From an uncultured Acidobacteriota bacterium (GTDB lineage Bacteria > Acidobacteriota > Blastocatellia > RBC074), in the NCBI GenBank assembly GCA_903862855.1, contig CAIOZW010000163.1, forward strand, positions 1 to 37,963: a stretch of DNA of 37,963 nucleotides, in the 5' to 3' direction. The translations under genes were made by a program, and so were the position numbers. The notes under the pieces were generated by a model. It was not told the origin of the DNA. It did not search any database and was given only the letters and a program-made list of their open reading frames with translations. Of this stretch, positions 17,814-27,805 are shown in pieces; within the stretch, counting starts at the first letter, position 1; each line of letters begins with the position of its first letter.

Positions 17814-19589
17814 GTGACCAAACAGAACGACCATCATCGGAGCCAGGGTCTGGGAGACCATCACGGAGGCCATCCGACTCCATATCAGCGGCTGTCAAGA
17901 CTGCTCCAGCTCGACCGGACCGACTATGTGGTGATCGTCATCTACACGATCCTGATCGGCCTCCTGACGCTGGCCGTTCCTCTCGCTGCCCAGGCCCTCG
18001 TCAACACGATTGCCGCGGGAATGCTGATTCAACCCTTGATCGTCCTGACACTCGGAGTCCTCGGAGCGCTGATCTTTGCCGGATTTCTGCGAGTATTGAA
18101 ACTGATCATTCTCGAGAAGCTTCAGCAGCGAGTCTTTGCCAGGGTCAGTCTCCACCTTGCCGATCACATTCCGCAGATCGAGCATGGGGCGATTGAGAAT
18201 GAGTTCCTTCCCCAACTGGTCAACCGTTTCTTCGATGTTTTGACGATTCAGAAGACGATGTCGAAGATCCTTTTCGACGGACCGGGTGCAGCGTTGCAGG
18301 TCTTCATCGCGCTCGTGCTGATGTCCTTCTACAGCCCCTATCTACTCGCCTTTGCACTGGGTCTGATCATCTTCATTGTCTTTGTCATCTGGGTTCTGGG
18401 GATTGGCGGTCTCTCGACGAGTATTCAGGAGTCCTACCGCAAGTACGACGTTGCCGACTGGCTGGAAGAGCTGGCCCGCTGCCACGTCAGCTTCAAGATG
18501 AACGCGGCGCCCAATTTTTCACTCCTCAAAGTCGACAGTCTGGTCATCAACTATGTGAATTACCGCCGAAGCCATTTCCGGGTACTTTTTCGCCAGGCAA
18601 TCGGCACCTATATTTTTCAGGCGATCACGAGCGCCGGTGTGCTGGCAATCGGCGGCTGGCTGGTCATCAATCGCGAGTTGACCCTTGGGCAGGTCGTTGC
18701 CTCAGAGATCGTCGTCGTCGGGGCGCTGGAGGGGTTGGAGAAGCTGATCCGACTTATGGAGAGTTTTTATGATCTGCTGACCGGTCTCGACAAGGTTGGT
18801 CATCTGTCGGATATGGAGACGGAGCGGACGAATGGTCGTGAGCTTCCGGTCATCGAACAGGGGGCCCGGGTGTCCTGCCGCAAGGTTCGCTTCTCTTACA
18901 ATTCAGAGCTGGAGATTCTCTCGAATCTCGATCTGACGGTTGAACCTGGTGAGCACGTCAGTCTGGTCGGAAAGAGTGGTGTCGGCAAATCGACCCTCGT
19001 CCAGATGTTTTGCGGACTTCACGAACCGACGCATGGGCTGGTGCAGATCAATGACCTCGACATTCGCGATCTCAGTCTGCCCAGCCTGCGACGTTCCGTC
19101 AGCATGGTGAGTGACACCAATGAGGTCTTTGCCGGTACGATCGAAGAGAACATTCTGATGGGGCGGAACTACATCAGCCACGCTGATCTGCAATGGGCGA
19201 TTGGAGTGGCACAGCTGAACGAGGAGCTGGCCCGTTTTCCCCGCGGACTCCAGTCACGACTGGTCTCGGAGGGGCGAAACCTCTCCCGTGGCCAGTTACA
19301 GCGGATCATGATTGCCCGGGCGATCATCAACCGCCCGCAACTGCTGATTCTCGATGAAGGATTTACCGGAGTCGACGAGAAGGACAAGCTCGCCATCTTA
19401 AATGAACTTTTCAATGCAGAGTACGGTTGGACGATCGTCGACATCTCACACGATCCGGAGATCGTCTCGCGAACGAAAAAGATCCACGTCCTGGCCGATG
19501 GACGTATCGTCGAATCAGGCTCGGTCCGCGAGCTCCTCGACCGTGAGGACTGCGAGCTGCACCGCCTCTTTCCGACTTTGAGTGCCTGA
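17814..19589 (+). CDS. ABC transporter, fused permease-ATPase (type I secretion-like)
   Basis: 591 residues with a GTG start preceded by GAGGGAAGA. The N-terminal permease (about 38-330) has hydrophobic segments at about 38-62, 72-98, 155-195 and 268-305. The ATPase follows: Walker A GKSGVGKS (386-393), signature LSRGQ (490-494), Walker B LLILDE (510-515) and switch His546. The Q-loop is atypical: where most exporters have VPQD this protein has VSDT (432-435), so the usual Gln is lost. No C39 peptidase domain is present. With the following hlyD-like and tolC-like genes it forms a complete type I secretion or tripartite efflux set. The substrate is unknown. Confidence 0.92.
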   Translation: MTKQNDHHRSQGLGDHHGGHPTPYQRLSRLLQLDRTDYVVIVIYTILIGLLTLAVPLAAQALVNTIAAGMLIQPLIVLTLGVLGALIFAGFLRVLKLIILEKLQQRVFARVSLHLADHIPQIEHGAIENEFLPQLVNRFFDVLTIQKTMSKILFDGPGAALQVFIALVLMSFYSPYLLAFALGLIIFIVFVIWVLGIGGLSTSIQESYRKYDVADWLEELARCHVSFKMNAAPNFSLLKVDSLVINYVNYRRSHFRVLFRQAIGTYIFQAITSAGVLAIGGWLVINRELTLGQVVASEIVVVGALEGLEKLIRLMESFYDLLTGLDKVGHLSDMETERTNGRELPVIEQGARVSCRKVRFSYNSELEILSNLDLTVEPGEHVSLVGKSGVGKSTLVQMFCGLHEPTHGLVQINDLDIRDLSLPSLRRSVSMVSDTNEVFAGTIEENILMGRNYISHADLQWAIGVAQLNEELARFPRGLQSRLVSEGRNLSRGQLQRIMIARAIINRPQLLILDEGFTGVDEKDKLAILNELFNAEYGWTIVDISHDPEIVSRTKKIHVLADGRIVESGSVRELLDREDCELHRLFPTLSA

Positions 19590-19641
19590 TCACCTGACGA
19601 TCTGGGCCGCAGTTGGCCGGGGCGAGGAGAGACTGGAGAAA

Positions 19642-21060
19642 ATGCATAGAGTTCACGCCAAGTACATTTCAAAAACACCGGAGATCATCTCACTGACCAT
19701 GATGGAGACGCAGCGGGGTCTGCGGTCGGTGGCGGTCGCCTTTCTGATCCTGCTTATTCTTTTGAGTATCTGTCTGGTCTATGTCCCATGGCAGCAATCG
19801 GTAACTGGTTATGGACGGGTGATTGTCTTCTCCCCGATGGAAAGACCACAGAGTATCGAAGCACAGATTCCAGGGCGAATTCGACGCTGGAATGTGGTCG
19901 AGGGGCAGACGGTGAAGGCGGGAGAGGTGATTGTCGAGATCCAGGACATCGACTCGAAGTTTCTCATCAGGGATCAGGTCCGGCTTCTCGAAGAACAGCG
20001 CCAGTACCTGCAGACCGGCCTGACTCAGTCGCAGGTGCGTGAAGTCGCGTTGAGCAGCCAGCTCAGTGATGTCACCAATTCGCGGAACGCTGCGATTCCA
20101 GCCGCAGAGCAGCGGCTTCGCCAGGCAGAGGATCGTCAGCGGGTGGCCGAGCAGAATGTCGAGCAGGCGAAACAGTCGGTCGTCACCGCCGAGTTGAATC
20201 TGCGCCGTATCGAGGAACTCTTCCGGAAAGGGCTGCGATCGAAACGAGATCTCGAGTTGGCCGAGCTGGAGATAGTCACCTCGCGAACACGGCTCGAGAG
20301 CAACCTTGCCTCGCTCGAGGTGGCCCGCCGAGATCTTGAGGTGGCGCGTCTCGACCGTGAGCGGGTGATCAATGATACCTCGGCGCAGGTCAACAGTCTG
20401 CGAGCTTCGGTGGCCGCAGTCCGTGAGACGATCGCCAAGACCAATAGCGATCTGCAGAAGATCGGTATCGACATCGGTAATGTCTCAGAGAGAAATGATC
20501 AGCGACTGGTTCGTGCCCCACGCGATGGCAAGGTAGTCAGAGTCATGCAGGTGGGCGAAGGCGAGACAGTCAAAGCGGGCGATCAACTGGCGATTCTGGC
20601 TCCGGTAAGTACTGATCAGGCCGTCGAACTCTACCTTTCCGATTACGATGCGCCGCTGGTCGAGGTCGACCGACGGGTTCGTCTCAATTTTGCGGGGTGG
20701 CCGGCATTGCAGTTTGTTGGCTGGCCATCGATTGCCGTCGGGACATTTGCCGGCCGGGTCAAGGTGATGGATGCGGTCGATGACGGCAGGAATCGTTTTC
20801 GGATCATTGTCGTGCCTGACGAAGAGGCGATCCGGAGCGGACGAGAGGAGACCTGGCCAAAGCTTGACCAGTTGCGTCCTGGCGCCGAGGTGAACGGATG
20901 GGTACTTCTCGACGTCGTCTCTATCGGGTTCGAACTATGGCGCCAGTTCAACGCCTTCCCGCCGACGGTCAACCGAGGACCGATCGGTGAAAAACCAAAG
21001 GTCGAATTTGACAGTAACAAAAATACGAAGAGCAAAGACGACGAGAAGGACGAGAAGTAG
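19642..21060 (+). CDS. HlyD-family membrane fusion protein
   Basis: 472 residues from the ATG at 19642, preferred over a GTG at 19582 (which would overlap the ABC gene by 8 bp) because GGAG lies directly upstream. One transmembrane helix (about 29-49) is followed by a split lipoyl domain: first half [20 protein letters not shown], second half [21 protein letters not shown] long alpha-helical coiled-coil hairpin rich in Arg, Glu and Gln lies between them. The C-terminal tail is Lys/Asp-rich. It would bridge the inner-membrane ABC protein and the outer-membrane TolC-like protein. Its stop directly abuts the start of the tolC-like gene. Confidence 0.92.
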   Translation: MHRVHAKYISKTPEIISLTMMETQRGLRSVAVAFLILLILLSICLVYVPWQQSVTGYGRVIVFSPMERPQSIEAQIPGRIRRWNVVEGQTVKAGEVIVEIQDIDSKFLIRDQVRLLEEQRQYLQTGLTQSQVREVALSSQLSDVTNSRNAAIPAAEQRLRQAEDRQRVAEQNVEQAKQSVVTAELNLRRIEELFRKGLRSKRDLELAELEIVTSRTRLESNLASLEVARRDLEVARLDRERVINDTSAQVNSLRASVAAVRETIAKTNSDLQKIGIDIGNVSERNDQRLVRAPRDGKVVRVMQVGEGETVKAGDQLAILAPVSTDQAVELYLSDYDAPLVEVDRRVRLNFAGWPALQFVGWPSIAVGTFAGRVKVMDAVDDGRNRFRIIVVPDEEAIRSGREETWPKLDQLRPGAEVNGWVLLDVVSIGFELWRQFNAFPPTVNRGPIGEKPKVEFDSNKNTKSKDDEKDEK

Positions 21061-22620
21061 ATGAGAGAGTGGAGCAACTTTTCACCAGCTGGCGGATTTC
21101 TTATTCTGGCCCTGCTCCTGGCTGGCGAACAACCAACCGTGGCACAGTCGCCATCGGAGGATGCCACCGCGTCGGTTCGATCTGCGTTGCGAGTGAGACT
21201 TGGCTACCCACCGCTTCCATATGCCATCGACCGGACTGATGATCAGACTTCTGAGAGCGGCCCTACACCGACCCAGACGAGGATCCTGACGGTCGACGAA
21301 CTGATTCGGGCAATCGATCTGTACCATCCAAAATTGCGTGGGGCCGATGCGACAAGACGAATCGCCTCGGCAAAGCGACTCGAGAAGCAGGGTGCCTTCG
21401 ATCCCGTGGTCTTTGCCGGATACGATTACCTGCGGTTCAACTCGGAGTTCGACCCGAAGTCACTGCGCGGCAAATCGGCCAGTTCGAACCTCGCCGATGC
21501 CGGGATCGAGTTTCTGACCCGGTCAGGGCTGAAGATCGGCGGTGGAGCGCGATATAATCTCGGCAAGATCAAGGCACCTCTCTCCCCGACCGGGGATAGC
21601 GGAGAGTATTTTCTGAGCATCAAGATGCCCCTGCTGCGTGGTTTCCGGATCAATGAGAAGGCCGCTGCCGAGCAGCAGGCATTTCTCGGAGAGCCCTTGG
21701 CCGAAGCCGAGTTCCAGCAGATCCGGCTCGAATTGATCCTCAAGGGGACCGACTCATACTGGGAGTGGGTGGCGGCACGGCAGAAACTGGATGTCGCCGA
21801 CAGCCTGCTTGCGCTGGCGCGTTTCCGGGCGAATGCAGTGCGCGATCGGGTCAAGGCCGGGGATCTGCCGGAGATCGATGGAGTTGAGGCCGATCTTGAG
21901 GTTCAGCGGCGGGAAGGGGGAAGGGTCAAGGCGGATCGGGATCTGCAGAAGACGGCCTTCAAGCTCTCGCTCTTCCTCTGGTCACCAAATGGTCTGCCAT
22001 CACCTGTCCCAACTGCAGCCAATGCACCGACCAGCATCGCGGCACCGGTTCAGTACAGTGCTGAGCAGGCAGACTTTGGTCAACGGCAGGCGCTCGACCG
22101 GCGACCGGAGCTGAAGGCGCTCGCCATCAACAATGACATTACGGAGATCGACCTCGACCTCGCACGCAACCAGCGATTGCCGGCGCTTGACCTGGTCTTC
22201 AGTCCCGGGCGCGATACCGGAATCGGATCGATCGGCAATACGGTCAAGGCCGGGGCCAGCTTCAGCGTACCGCTCCGCCAGCGCACGGCCGATGGTCGAA
22301 TCTCCCAGGCACGCCTCAAACTGGAGAAGCTGGCGCTCGAGGTAGTCAACGAGAGGCAACGCATCACGACCGAGGTTCTCGATGCCCTCTCGGCAATCAA
22401 CACGACGGCGACGCGTTATCTTGCCGCTCTGGCGGAGGTCAATCTGGCCAGACAACTCGAGGAGGGTGAGCGGGCCAGGTTCGAGCTTGGTGACAGTACG
22501 CTCTTCCTCGTCAACCAACGCGAACGGGCGACGGCAGAGGCACGGGTCAAACTGATCGAGATCCAGGCCGAATACGAGCAGTCCGTCGCCGCCTACCGTG
22601 CGGCGACAGTCCAGTTCTGA
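21061..22620 (+). CDS. TolC-family outer-membrane efflux/secretion protein
   Basis: 519 residues. A signal peptide (about 1-28, ending TVAQ) is followed by two outer-membrane efflux repeats: the first about 75-280, with [19 protein letters not shown] and SDTW-like helices, the second about 330-515, with [20 protein letters not shown] and the helical [20 protein letters not shown]. TolC-family trimers form the outer-membrane duct of type I secretion and RND-like systems. It begins immediately after the HlyD-family stop codon (0-bp gap), so translation is probably coupled. It completes the three-gene operon 17814-22620. Confidence 0.93.
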   Translation: MREWSNFSPAGGFLILALLLAGEQPTVAQSPSEDATASVRSALRVRLGYPPLPYAIDRTDDQTSESGPTPTQTRILTVDELIRAIDLYHPKLRGADATRRIASAKRLEKQGAFDPVVFAGYDYLRFNSEFDPKSLRGKSASSNLADAGIEFLTRSGLKIGGGARYNLGKIKAPLSPTGDSGEYFLSIKMPLLRGFRINEKAAAEQQAFLGEPLAEAEFQQIRLELILKGTDSYWEWVAARQKLDVADSLLALARFRANAVRDRVKAGDLPEIDGVEADLEVQRREGGRVKADRDLQKTAFKLSLFLWSPNGLPSPVPTAANAPTSIAAPVQYSAEQADFGQRQALDRRPELKALAINNDITEIDLDLARNQRLPALDLVFSPGRDTGIGSIGNTVKAGASFSVPLRQRTADGRISQARLKLEKLALEVVNERQRITTEVLDALSAINTTATRYLAALAEVNLARQLEEGERARFELGDSTLFLVNQRERATAEARVKLIEIQAEYEQSVAAYRAATVQF

Positions 22621-22685
22621 AGAGCGGTGGTTGACAGTCTCCCCCTCTCTTCAGCCCGAACCGGTCTGTCGGCCTCGGCTCAACG

Positions 22686-24503
22686 TCAATCCACCATCTC
22701 GACCGGACCACCCTTCCCGGCCTGCCTCTTCCACTTGAGAACTGACCCGGCAACGACCACCACCAGGCCGACCATCAGACAAGCCGTAATTCCGATGTTC
22801 AACCAGAGTGACTTTGGCAGATAGTTGTAGCGGATATTCTGATACCCAGCAGTCAGTTCGATGATGGTCAGAAAGGTGAGTGGAACGATCGTCACCCAGG
22901 CATAGCGCCCACGCCCGCGATTGAACAGCCAGGTCGTCCCAACGCAGAGTGCGACACAGGCCAGCATCTGGTTGGCCATTCCAAAGAGCGGCCAGATGGT
23001 CGCAATTGAACCGGTCCAGATCAGGTATGCCCAGGGAACGACCGCGAGGATGCTGGCAAGAAAGGCTCCGGGAATCCAGTCGGTACGGGCAAATTTAGGG
23101 TAGAGCAGACCGAGCGTCTCGTGCATCATAAACCGCGCGACGCGGGTTCCGGCGTCGACCGTCGTCAGAATAAAGAGCGCCTCAAACATGATCGCAAAAT
23201 GGTACCAGTAGCTCATGAGGCTGCTCATCCCACCGATGGCCGAGAAGATCTGGGCCATGCCGACCGCGAGACTGACCGCTCCACCCGTGCGCCCCGCCAG
23301 ACGCTCTTCGCCAACAGCACGGGTCAGAGCCTCGAGATTCGACTCGTTGAAACCCATCGAGCGGAGGGTTGCATCGATCTTCCCAAAGGCCTCGACTGGC
23401 ACGTTGATCTGAAAGTAGTCGTGCGGAAACATCGATGAGGCAGCGATGAGGGCCATGACCCCGACGATCGATTCGCAGAGCATGGCGCCATAGCCGATCG
23501 ACCGGGCGTGCGACTCCTTGTCGATCATCTTTGGCGTTGTTCCGGATGAGACCAGCGCGTGGAAGCCGGAGATCGCACCGCAAGCGATTGTAATAAAAAC
23601 AAATGGAAAGACCTTGCCGGGAATGATCGGCCCGCCACCGTCGACAAACGGGGTCACCGCCGGCATCCGCAGCGTCGGCATGACCCAGAAGATCCCGATC
23701 GCCAGAAAGGCGATCGAACCCAGTTTCATGTAGGAACTGAGATAGTCGCGCGGCGCAAGCAGCAGCCAGACCGGCAGAACCGAGGCGACAAATCCATAGC
23801 CAGCCACGAGCAGTGTGATGCCGTGGCGATCAAATTCAAAGTAGTGGCCAAATGACGAATCCTGAACGACCTTGCCATAAACGACTGCCAGGATGAGCAG
23901 GGCCACCCCAACGACCGTCGCTTCAGTAATCGCCCGGTGCGCCCCTCCCCGCCAGCGAAACATGTAGAGCCCCATGAGCAGCGCAATCGGAATGGTCATG
24001 GCGATCGTGAAGAGCCCCCAGGGGCTCTCGGCGAGGGCGTTGACGACGGCCAGTCCGACACCTGCCAGCGCGACAATCAGGATGATCAGAATTGCAATCG
24101 TGGCAACGGTCCCTGTCACCCGGTCGATCTCCCGCCGTGCAATCTCGGCGAGCGACTTCCCATCGTGGCGGATCGAGGCCACCAGGACAACGAAGTCGTG
24201 GACCGCCCCACCAATCACCACTCCGATCACCAGCCAGATCAGGCCGGGTAGATAGCCGAACTGGGCCGCCAGTACCGGGCCGATCAGCGGTCCCGGCCCA
24301 CTGATCGCCGCGAAATGATGGCCCCACAGGACGTAACGGTTGGTCGGCGTAAAGTTTGCCCCATCATTGAAACGGTGGGCGGGTGTGACTCGCGTGTCGT
24401 CGAGAACCAGCACCTTGGCCGCCAGAAAGGCACTGTAGTAACGATAGGCGATGGCATAGATGCAGAGGACTGCGATCAAGATGGGAACCGCATTGATGAT
24501 CAT
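22686..24503 (-). CDS. cstA: Carbon starvation protein CstA family transporter
   Basis: 605-residue polytopic membrane protein with about 15 hydrophobic segments. CstA hallmarks are clear: [20 protein letters not shown] near residue 45, [48 protein letters not shown], and [13 protein letters not shown] near the C-terminus. E. coli CstA (about 700 residues) is a peptide and pyruvate transporter induced by carbon starvation; this shorter form probably does a similar job. A ribosome site AGGAGA precedes the ATG. It is convergent with the tolC-like gene (65-bp gap, no clear terminator) and divergent from the mutase gene across 216 bp. Confidence 0.95.
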   Translation of the reverse strand: MIINAVPILIAVLCIYAIAYRYYSAFLAAKVLVLDDTRVTPAHRFNDGANFTPTNRYVLWGHHFAAISGPGPLIGPVLAAQFGYLPGLIWLVIGVVIGGAVHDFVVLVASIRHDGKSLAEIARREIDRVTGTVATIAILIILIVALAGVGLAVVNALAESPWGLFTIAMTIPIALLMGLYMFRWRGGAHRAITEATVVGVALLILAVVYGKVVQDSSFGHYFEFDRHGITLLVAGYGFVASVLPVWLLLAPRDYLSSYMKLGSIAFLAIGIFWVMPTLRMPAVTPFVDGGGPIIPGKVFPFVFITIACGAISGFHALVSSGTTPKMIDKESHARSIGYGAMLCESIVGVMALIAASSMFPHDYFQINVPVEAFGKIDATLRSMGFNESNLEALTRAVGEERLAGRTGGAVSLAVGMAQIFSAIGGMSSLMSYWYHFAIMFEALFILTTVDAGTRVARFMMHETLGLLYPKFARTDWIPGAFLASILAVVPWAYLIWTGSIATIWPLFGMANQMLACVALCVGTTWLFNRGRGRYAWVTIVPLTFLTIIELTAGYQNIRYNYLPKSLWLNIGITACLMVGLVVVVAGSVLKWKRQAGKGGPVEMVD

Positions 24504-24719
24504 TCGGGTCTCCTGATTTTTCAGCTCTGGACTTGATTGATTTATCGATTAACAATCCTGACGGGTGCGGATTATAGCGCGAGATGCGTCGACTTGCCAT
24601 TGTCATCGAGATTCGGTTCTGTTTCCATCACCGTGATAGAATGCGAAATCCTGACAGAGGCAGTCCTGCCGGCGTTGGCAATGAACAATGGCAGCCACAT
24701 AATTTGGTGAGGAGAACCG

Positions 24720-26309
24720 ATGTCTGAGCAGAGAGAAAGCGGAACGGATGACAAGGTTATGACAACCTCGGGAATCGTCATGAAGAGATTTCACACAAAG
24801 GATGAGGAGAGAGACGAGGCGGAGACCCCCGGAACCTATCCGTACACGCGAGGCATCTATCCAAGCATGTATCGCGGACGGCTCTGGACCATGCGTCAGT
24901 ATGCAGGATTCTCCACGGCCGTGGAGTCGAACCGCCGATACAAATATCTTCTCGAACAAGGGACAACCGGGCTTTCAGTCGCCTTCGATCTGCCAACTCA
25001 GATTGGTTACGACAGTGATCACCCACTGGCCTGCGGTGAAGTAGGTCGCGTCGGGGTGCCGATCGACTCACTTGTCGACATGGAGACGCTTTTTGAAGGA
25101 ATACCGCTCGAGAGAGTCTCGACCTCCATGACGATCAATGCGACCGCCGCGACGCTGCTGGCCCTCTACCTGGCCGTCGCCCGCCGCCAGGGCATCGAGT
25201 TCTCGCGTCTGAATGGCACCATTCAGAACGATATTCTGAAGGAGTATATTGCCCGTGGAACCTGGATCTATCCACCACGCCCATCCCTGCGACTGATTAC
25301 CGACATCTTTGCGTGGTGTGCAGAGGAGGTACCGAACTGGAACACGATCTCCATCTCCGGCTATCACATTCGTGAAGCCGGCTCGAGCGCCGTCCAGGAG
25401 GTCGCCTTCACGCTGGCTGACGGAATCGCCTATGTTGAAGCAGCACTGAGCGCCGGACTGCCGGTCGATCATTTTGCACCCCGTCTGGCATTCTTTTTCA
25501 ACAGTCATAACAACTTTCTCGAGGAGGTGGCCAAGTTTCGCGCCGCCCGCCGGATGTGGGCAAAAATCATGCGCGAGAGGTTTGGCGCCCGCGATCCCAA
25601 GTCGACCATGCTCCGCTTTCACACGCAGACTGCCGGTTCGACTCTGACGGCGCAGCAGCCGGAGGTCAATATTGTCCGGACCACGATCCAGGCACTGGCA
25701 GCCGTCCTGGGAGGCACTCAGTCGCTCCATACCAATGCCATGGACGAAGCCCTCAGTCTGCCAACGGAGGAGGCGGCGCGGATCGCACTCCGCACTCAGC
25801 AGGTGATCGCTCACGAGTCGGGTCTGGTCGAGACTGCCGATCCACTCGGGGGCGCGGGCGCCATCGAATACCTGACCAATGAGATCGAACGTCTCGCCTT
25901 CGACTATATCGAACGGATCGACGCGATGGGCGGAATGCTCGCGGCAATCGAAGCCGGCTATGTGCAGCGTGAGATCGAGCGGTCGGCCTTTGAGTACCAG
26001 CGTAGCATCGAGACTGGTCAGAGCATCGTCGTCGGGGTCAATCGTTTCCAGATCGAAGAGGATTCAGACATCCCGACCCTGCGGATCGATCCCGCGATCG
26101 AGGCAGCACAGGTTGCCCGGGTGCGTGAAGTACGTGCGAGCCGCAACACTGCCACGACCGCGCAGAGCCTTGCCCAGGTTGAGCAGGCGGCTCGCGATGG
26201 GGCGAACCTCATGCCCCACATCCTGAGGGCGGTCGAGACCCTGGCAACCGTCGGTGAGATCGCCGACACGCTCCGCGGAGTCTTTGGTGAATATCACGAG
26301 GTCGGCTGA
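24720..26309 (+). CDS. Methylmalonyl-CoA mutase, catalytic (large-subunit) chain without B12 domain
   Basis: 529 residues: the TIM-barrel substrate domain only, with no C-terminal DxHxxG cobalamin-binding domain, so the B12 subunit must be encoded elsewhere. Residues that set substrate choice in the family can be aligned: RQYAGFST carries Tyr61 (Tyr89 of the Propionibacterium enzyme, Phe in isobutyryl-CoA mutase), YIARGTW carries Arg179 (Arg207, Gln in isobutyryl-CoA mutase), and Tyr215-His216 in SGYH match Tyr243-His244. This favours methylmalonyl-CoA/succinyl-CoA interconversion. AGGAG lies about 8 bp before the ATG. No epimerase, MeaB or propionyl-CoA carboxylase gene is adjacent. Confidence 0.93.
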   Translation: MSEQRESGTDDKVMTTSGIVMKRFHTKDEERDEAETPGTYPYTRGIYPSMYRGRLWTMRQYAGFSTAVESNRRYKYLLEQGTTGLSVAFDLPTQIGYDSDHPLACGEVGRVGVPIDSLVDMETLFEGIPLERVSTSMTINATAATLLALYLAVARRQGIEFSRLNGTIQNDILKEYIARGTWIYPPRPSLRLITDIFAWCAEEVPNWNTISISGYHIREAGSSAVQEVAFTLADGIAYVEAALSAGLPVDHFAPRLAFFFNSHNNFLEEVAKFRAARRMWAKIMRERFGARDPKSTMLRFHTQTAGSTLTAQQPEVNIVRTTIQALAAVLGGTQSLHTNAMDEALSLPTEEAARIALRTQQVIAHESGLVETADPLGGAGAIEYLTNEIERLAFDYIERIDAMGGMLAAIEAGYVQREIERSAFEYQRSIETGQSIVVGVNRFQIEEDSDIPTLRIDPAIEAAQVARVREVRASRNTATTAQSLAQVEQAARDGANLMPHILRAVETLATVGEIADTLRGVFGEYHEVG

Positions 26310-26492
26310 GCTCTGCGCGTCCGGTTGCAAATATCGACGACCCACGATCGGCTTTTATGGTATCCTGCCGGATCAGACCTGAACTATTACGGGAGACCCA
26401 TCCGGACACTGATTCGGACGGTGAGAAGGACCAACCAAGGCAATTCAACCTCCTGGCTTGATTTGCCGGAATTTCAAGGAGTACGACCACCA

Positions 26493-27609
26493 ATGCTTGA
26501 CGCGATTGCCGTGCAGGATCTGCGCGCCGAATTCGAGGAACTGAAACCACGGGTTGAAGAACTGCGGAGGTTTCTTTGACGTCGAAGGCAAGACAGCCGA
26601 ACTGAATCGGCTCGAGGAGCAGGTCTCCTCACCCGACTTCTGGAATGATCAGGAGAGAGCGCAGAAGACGCTTCAGCACCGGTCGCGACTTGAGCGGGCG
26701 ATTAGCACCGCCGAGCGGCAGGCACGGCTGGTTGATGACATCGAAGTCCTCTTCGACTTCGCCACCGAAGACGAGGGTTCGGCCAATGAGCTCCGTGCAA
26801 GTATTGCCTCTCTGAACACCCAGGTTGATGAGAGCGAGACACAGATGCTGCTTGGTGGAGAGAACGATGGACGCAATGCCATCGTCGCCATCAATGCCGG
26901 CGCCGGTGGAACCGATGCCCAGGATTGGGCTGGAATGCTTCTGCGCCTCTACCTCCGCTGGACCGAACGACAAGGCATGAAGACCGAAATGATCGACTAC
27001 CAACCTGGCGAAGAGGCGGGAATCAAGAGCGCCACCTTCCGCGTCGAGGGCGATTACGCCTACGGTCTGCTCGCCAGTGAGGTCGGTGTCCATCGACTCG
27101 TCCGCCAGTCTCCATTCAACTCCGGCCAGAGCCGCGAGACCAGCTTTGCCTCCGTCTTCGTCACGCCGGAGATCGATGAGGATATCGAGGTCGAAATTCT
27201 GGAGAAAGACCTGCGCGTCGATACCTACCGCTCGACTGGAGCCGGCGGCCAGCACATCAACACCACCGACTCGGCTGTCCGGATCACGCATCTGCCGACC
27301 GGTATCGTCGTTACCTGCCAGAACCAGCGCTCGCAGCACCAGAATCGCGACGTGGCCATGAAGGTTCTCAAATCACGACTCTACGAGATCGAACTCAGCA
27401 AAAAGCGTGCGGAGAGCGACAAGCTCGCCGAATCGAAGCGGGACATCTCCTTCGGCTCACAGATCCGCAACTACGTTCTTCATCCCTACCGCCTCGTCAA
27501 GGATGTCCGGACCAAGCTCGAACGGAGCGATGTCGATACGGTCCTTGATGGCGACATCGATGGATTCATTCGCGAATTTTTGAAGGAGAGAGCGAAGGGC
27601 GAACTCTGA
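26493..27609 (+). CDS. prfB: Peptide chain release factor 2 (RF2), with programmed +1 frameshift
   Basis: RF2 releases peptides at UGA and UAA. The gene starts at the ATG 26493 (AAGGAG 11 bp upstream); 28 codons are read to an in-frame TGA at 26577-26579, then a +1 shift continues in the frame 26578-27609, giving 371 residues. The site has the classic autoregulatory layout: CGGAGG just upstream, then CTT TGA C. Downstream are the stop-recognition SPF motif (in RLVRQSPFNSG) and the catalytic GGQ (in STGAGGQHIN). When RF2 is scarce, ribosomes pause at UGA and slip, so the gene senses its own product. A separate upstream reading frame ending at 26579 is simply the first part of this gene. Confidence 0.96.
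26571..26580 (+). promoter_or_regulatory. prfB: prfB programmed +1 ribosomal frameshift site
   Basis: CTT TGA C at 26574-26580, with a Shine-Dalgarno-like CGGAGG ending 3 bases before the CTT. Leu-tRNA slips from CTT onto TTT, the first T of TGA is skipped and decoding resumes at GAC (26578). The downstream protein aligns with RF2 only if the shift occurs. Confidence 0.95.
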
Positions 27610-27805
27610 ATCTGAAGCGACGCGACTGGCAGTCCAGGTAATGGAATCATCATAAATTCCGCACCGATTGCCCTTGCGTCACTTCTGGCAACGGCAGTTC
27701 AAGCCAGTCGTCACTCTGCGGCGCAGCAGGTGACACGTCGACCGTTTCGCTGGCGGGCCTCTTCCCTTTCCAGACTTTTCTGACTTTTGTGGAATTTTCC
27801 AAGAT

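Noticed and set aside
26325-26579. Separate 84-codon gene before prfB
   Set aside because: Its last 28 codons are the N-terminus of RF2 read before the +1 frameshift; the earlier codons are leader.
26629-27339. 236-codon minus-strand frame inside prfB
   Set aside because: Antisense to RF2, no supporting features.
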